Source of the DNA: Secundilactobacillus silagei JCM 19001
GTDB lineage: Bacteria; Bacillota; Bacilli; Lactobacillales; Lactobacillaceae
Direction: 5' to 3'
NCBI RefSeq assembly: GCF_002217945.1
Contig: NZ_BCMG01000009.1
Location: 62,001-126,000 of the forward strand
DNA length: 64,000 bases
A model generated the notes under the pieces. That model was not told the origin of the DNA. It searched no databases and saw nothing but the letters and a program-made list of their open reading frames with translations. Of the stretch, positions 62,727 through 64,000 are shown piece after piece. A program made the translations under genes and the position numbers. The stretch's first letter is position 1. The number at the start of each line of letters is the position of its first letter.

Positions 62727-64000
62727 ATGGTTGGTAAGAATAATAACATTAAGATGATACAAACCAATTTGAAAAAGCACTATAAGGCATACAAAGTTGG
62801 TAAGAGATGGCTATACGCGAGCCTCGCCAGTTTTGCACTTGGCGCCGGGTTGTTGCTCGGGGGCAACGCAACCGCCTATGCTGATACAGTTGCGCAAAAT
62901 GATGCAACGCCGGTTGAATCTACCAATGTCGCTTCAACGAAGAGTTCTTCGGCTGCTTCAAGTACAGATACGAATAAAGTGAGTTTACAAACGGCCAATA
63001 AGACAACTGATAATACTGACACAGCAGCTAAGAGTGCAGCAGATTCGAATTTAAGTACAACGCCCAAGGCAGCTACGACGAATGCTGGTCAAACTGCTAA
63101 AGTGCAGACGCCTAATACTAAAGTTCAGGCACCGGCACCTCAAACTAAAGTGCAAGCGCCAAAAGCTGTAACTGCACCAACTACTAATGCGGTAACACCA
63201 ACACCTAAAGCTCAGACAGATGATTCGGTGGCCAAATCAACGCCAGAAGCTCAGACACTGACGACTAAAACCTTGGTCGATCCAACTAATGCACAATTGA
63301 AGGCTGCTCAGGCAAGTGCTGCGCAGGTTTATGCGGCAACTTTGAAACCGCAAAAGATCGTTGCGATTGGGGATCCGACAGCGGATGCAGCTTTGACACT
63401 ATCGAAACCTGGAGTTGGGTATAAATCAGGTATAAACGCAGACAACCCATTTGTGCTGACACTGAAAGTTACGGCAAAAGCGAATGATAAATACGTCATC
63501 AACATTCCAGCTAATACTGATGTGTATCAAATTGGTGAAGTTCAACCGTTGCCAAGTGCGATTGGGACAACTACGCAAGTTAATAATTCCGATGGGACGC
63601 ATACTATTACCGATACTTTCAAGATTGATAGTGTTAATACGCAAACAATTAAGTTCAATGTTAACAATAATTCCTATGGACTAGGACATCCAATGGCGGA
63701 CGCTGGTAAGACGGTTACGAAGACGATCACTTGGTCAGCTAATGGTGTTGACCAGAAGCCAGTGACCTTTACCCAGACGATTACGCCAACTGTTAGTTTA
63801 TCACCAGTAGTACAGACCTATCCCAGTGTAGAAAAAGTACCCCAAATATTACCCAATAAAGATTATGTATTTTCCATTAAAGTTAACGAACCGAATGGTA
63901 TTTTGGATGATAGTGCACCATCAGATTGGGCTAACACATCGGTCAATTACGGTGGAACAACGATTACCGTTCCAGTACCCACTGATTTTAAGTTAAATGC
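62727..64000 (+). CDS. Giant adhesin with KxYKxGKxW signal (adhesin 3), 3' end outside window
   Basis: An open frame of 424 codons runs from ATG 62727 (GGAGGG eight bases upstream) to the window edge without a stop. It starts MVGKNNNIKMIQTNLKKHY; the signal motif is KAYKVGKRW and the likely cleavage is after TAYA (about 52). A Thr/Ala/Lys/Gln-rich segment with PKAVTAP/QTKVQAP-type repeats (about 55-190) is followed by the start of the beta-rich region (ADAALTLSKPGVGYKSG, about 212) that matches adhesins 1 and 2, including ADAGKTVTKTITWSANGV (about 325). Repeats and anchor would lie beyond the window. Confidence 0.92.
   Translation, partial: MVGKNNNIKMIQTNLKKHYKAYKVGKRWLYASLASFALGAGLLLGGNATAYADTVAQNDATPVESTNVASTKSSSAASSTDTNKVSLQTANKTTDNTDTAAKSAADSNLSTTPKAATTNAGQTAKVQTPNTKVQAPAPQTKVQAPKAVTAPTTNAVTPTPKAQTDDSVAKSTPEAQTLTTKTLVDPTNAQLKAAQASAAQVYAATLKPQKIVAIGDPTADAALTLSKPGVGYKSGINADNPFVLTLKVTAKANDKYVINIPANTDVYQIGEVQPLPSAIGTTTQVNNSDGTHTITDTFKIDSVNTQTIKFNVNNNSYGLGHPMADAGKTVTKTITWSANGVDQKPVTFTQTITPTVSLSPVVQTYPSVEKVPQILPNKDYVFSIKVNEPNGILDDSAPSDWANTSVNYGGTTITVPVPTDFKLN

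Noticed and set aside
1-64000. tRNA or rRNA genes
   Set aside because: No cloverleaf with GGTTCGA-type T-arm or rRNA signature was recognised by eye; a tRNA search program would settle it.

Overview
This window reads as chromosomal DNA from a lactic acid bacterium of the family Lactobacillaceae. The evidence is moderate GC content, strong AGGAGG-type ribosome binding sites with frequent TTG/GTG starts, T-box control of aminoacyl-tRNA synthetase genes, the firmicute gene orders prmA-rsmE-rel-dtd-hisS-aspS and phoH-ybeY-dgkA-era-recO-glyQS-dnaG-rpoD, and LPQTNE-type sorting signals of the kind known from the Lactiplantibacillus group. I cannot fix the genus from sequence alone.

Layout. 0-12 kb is core: a corA-type transporter (cut by the window edge), a small unknown gene, prmA, rsmE, the (p)ppGpp synthetase/hydrolase rel, dtd, a HAD phosphatase, a fructosamine-kinase-like gene, a cell-wall amidase, and a T-box-controlled hisS-aspS operon. 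12-23 kb holds an MFS transporter that itself sits behind a T-box leader, msrA, a YitT-family membrane protein, two glycerophosphotransferases of the teichoic-acid type flanking a TagG-like ABC permease, nfo (endonuclease IV), an FMN-reductase/GNAT fusion, the PPDK-regulator homologue, rpsU and yqeY. 23-27 kb is thiamine biosynthesis: a TPP-riboswitch-controlled operon thiS-thiF-thiG-(M20 metallohydrolase) diverging from thiE.

27-49.5 kb is the ribosome/replication housekeeping block phoH-ybeY-dgkA-era-recO ... T-box glyQ-glyS ... dnaG-rpoD. It is interrupted twice by accessory DNA: about 4 kb between recO and glyQ (CAP-domain secreted protein, a small secreted protein, a DHA2-type MFS pump) and about 8 kb between glyS and dnaG (a decayed surface-protein gene, a secreted DNA/RNA nuclease, two more exported proteins, an MDR oxidoreductase, a HAD phosphatase, an iron-type alcohol dehydrogenase and a very short SSB-like protein).

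49.5-64 kb is a cluster of three giant paralogous cell-wall adhesins with KxYKxGKxW-type signal peptides, related N-terminal beta-rich regions, mucin-binding-type repeats and (in the two complete copies) LPQTNE anchors. The third runs off the window. The first contains nearly identical 516-bp tandem repeats; the second and third share a promoter/operator module.

The points I would look at first are: (1) ThiS ending in GGG-Arg rather than a free Gly-Gly, in an operon whose last gene is a translationally coupled zinc hydrolase where related operons carry thiH; (2) a two-copy long-hairpin repeat with conserved outer arm and tip but fully compensated stem changes, both copies between convergent genes; (3) a T-box in front of an MFS transporter; (4) an unassigned branched inverted-repeat element at 33.57-33.71 kb. 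No tRNA, rRNA, CRISPR array or intact insertion sequence was recognised.
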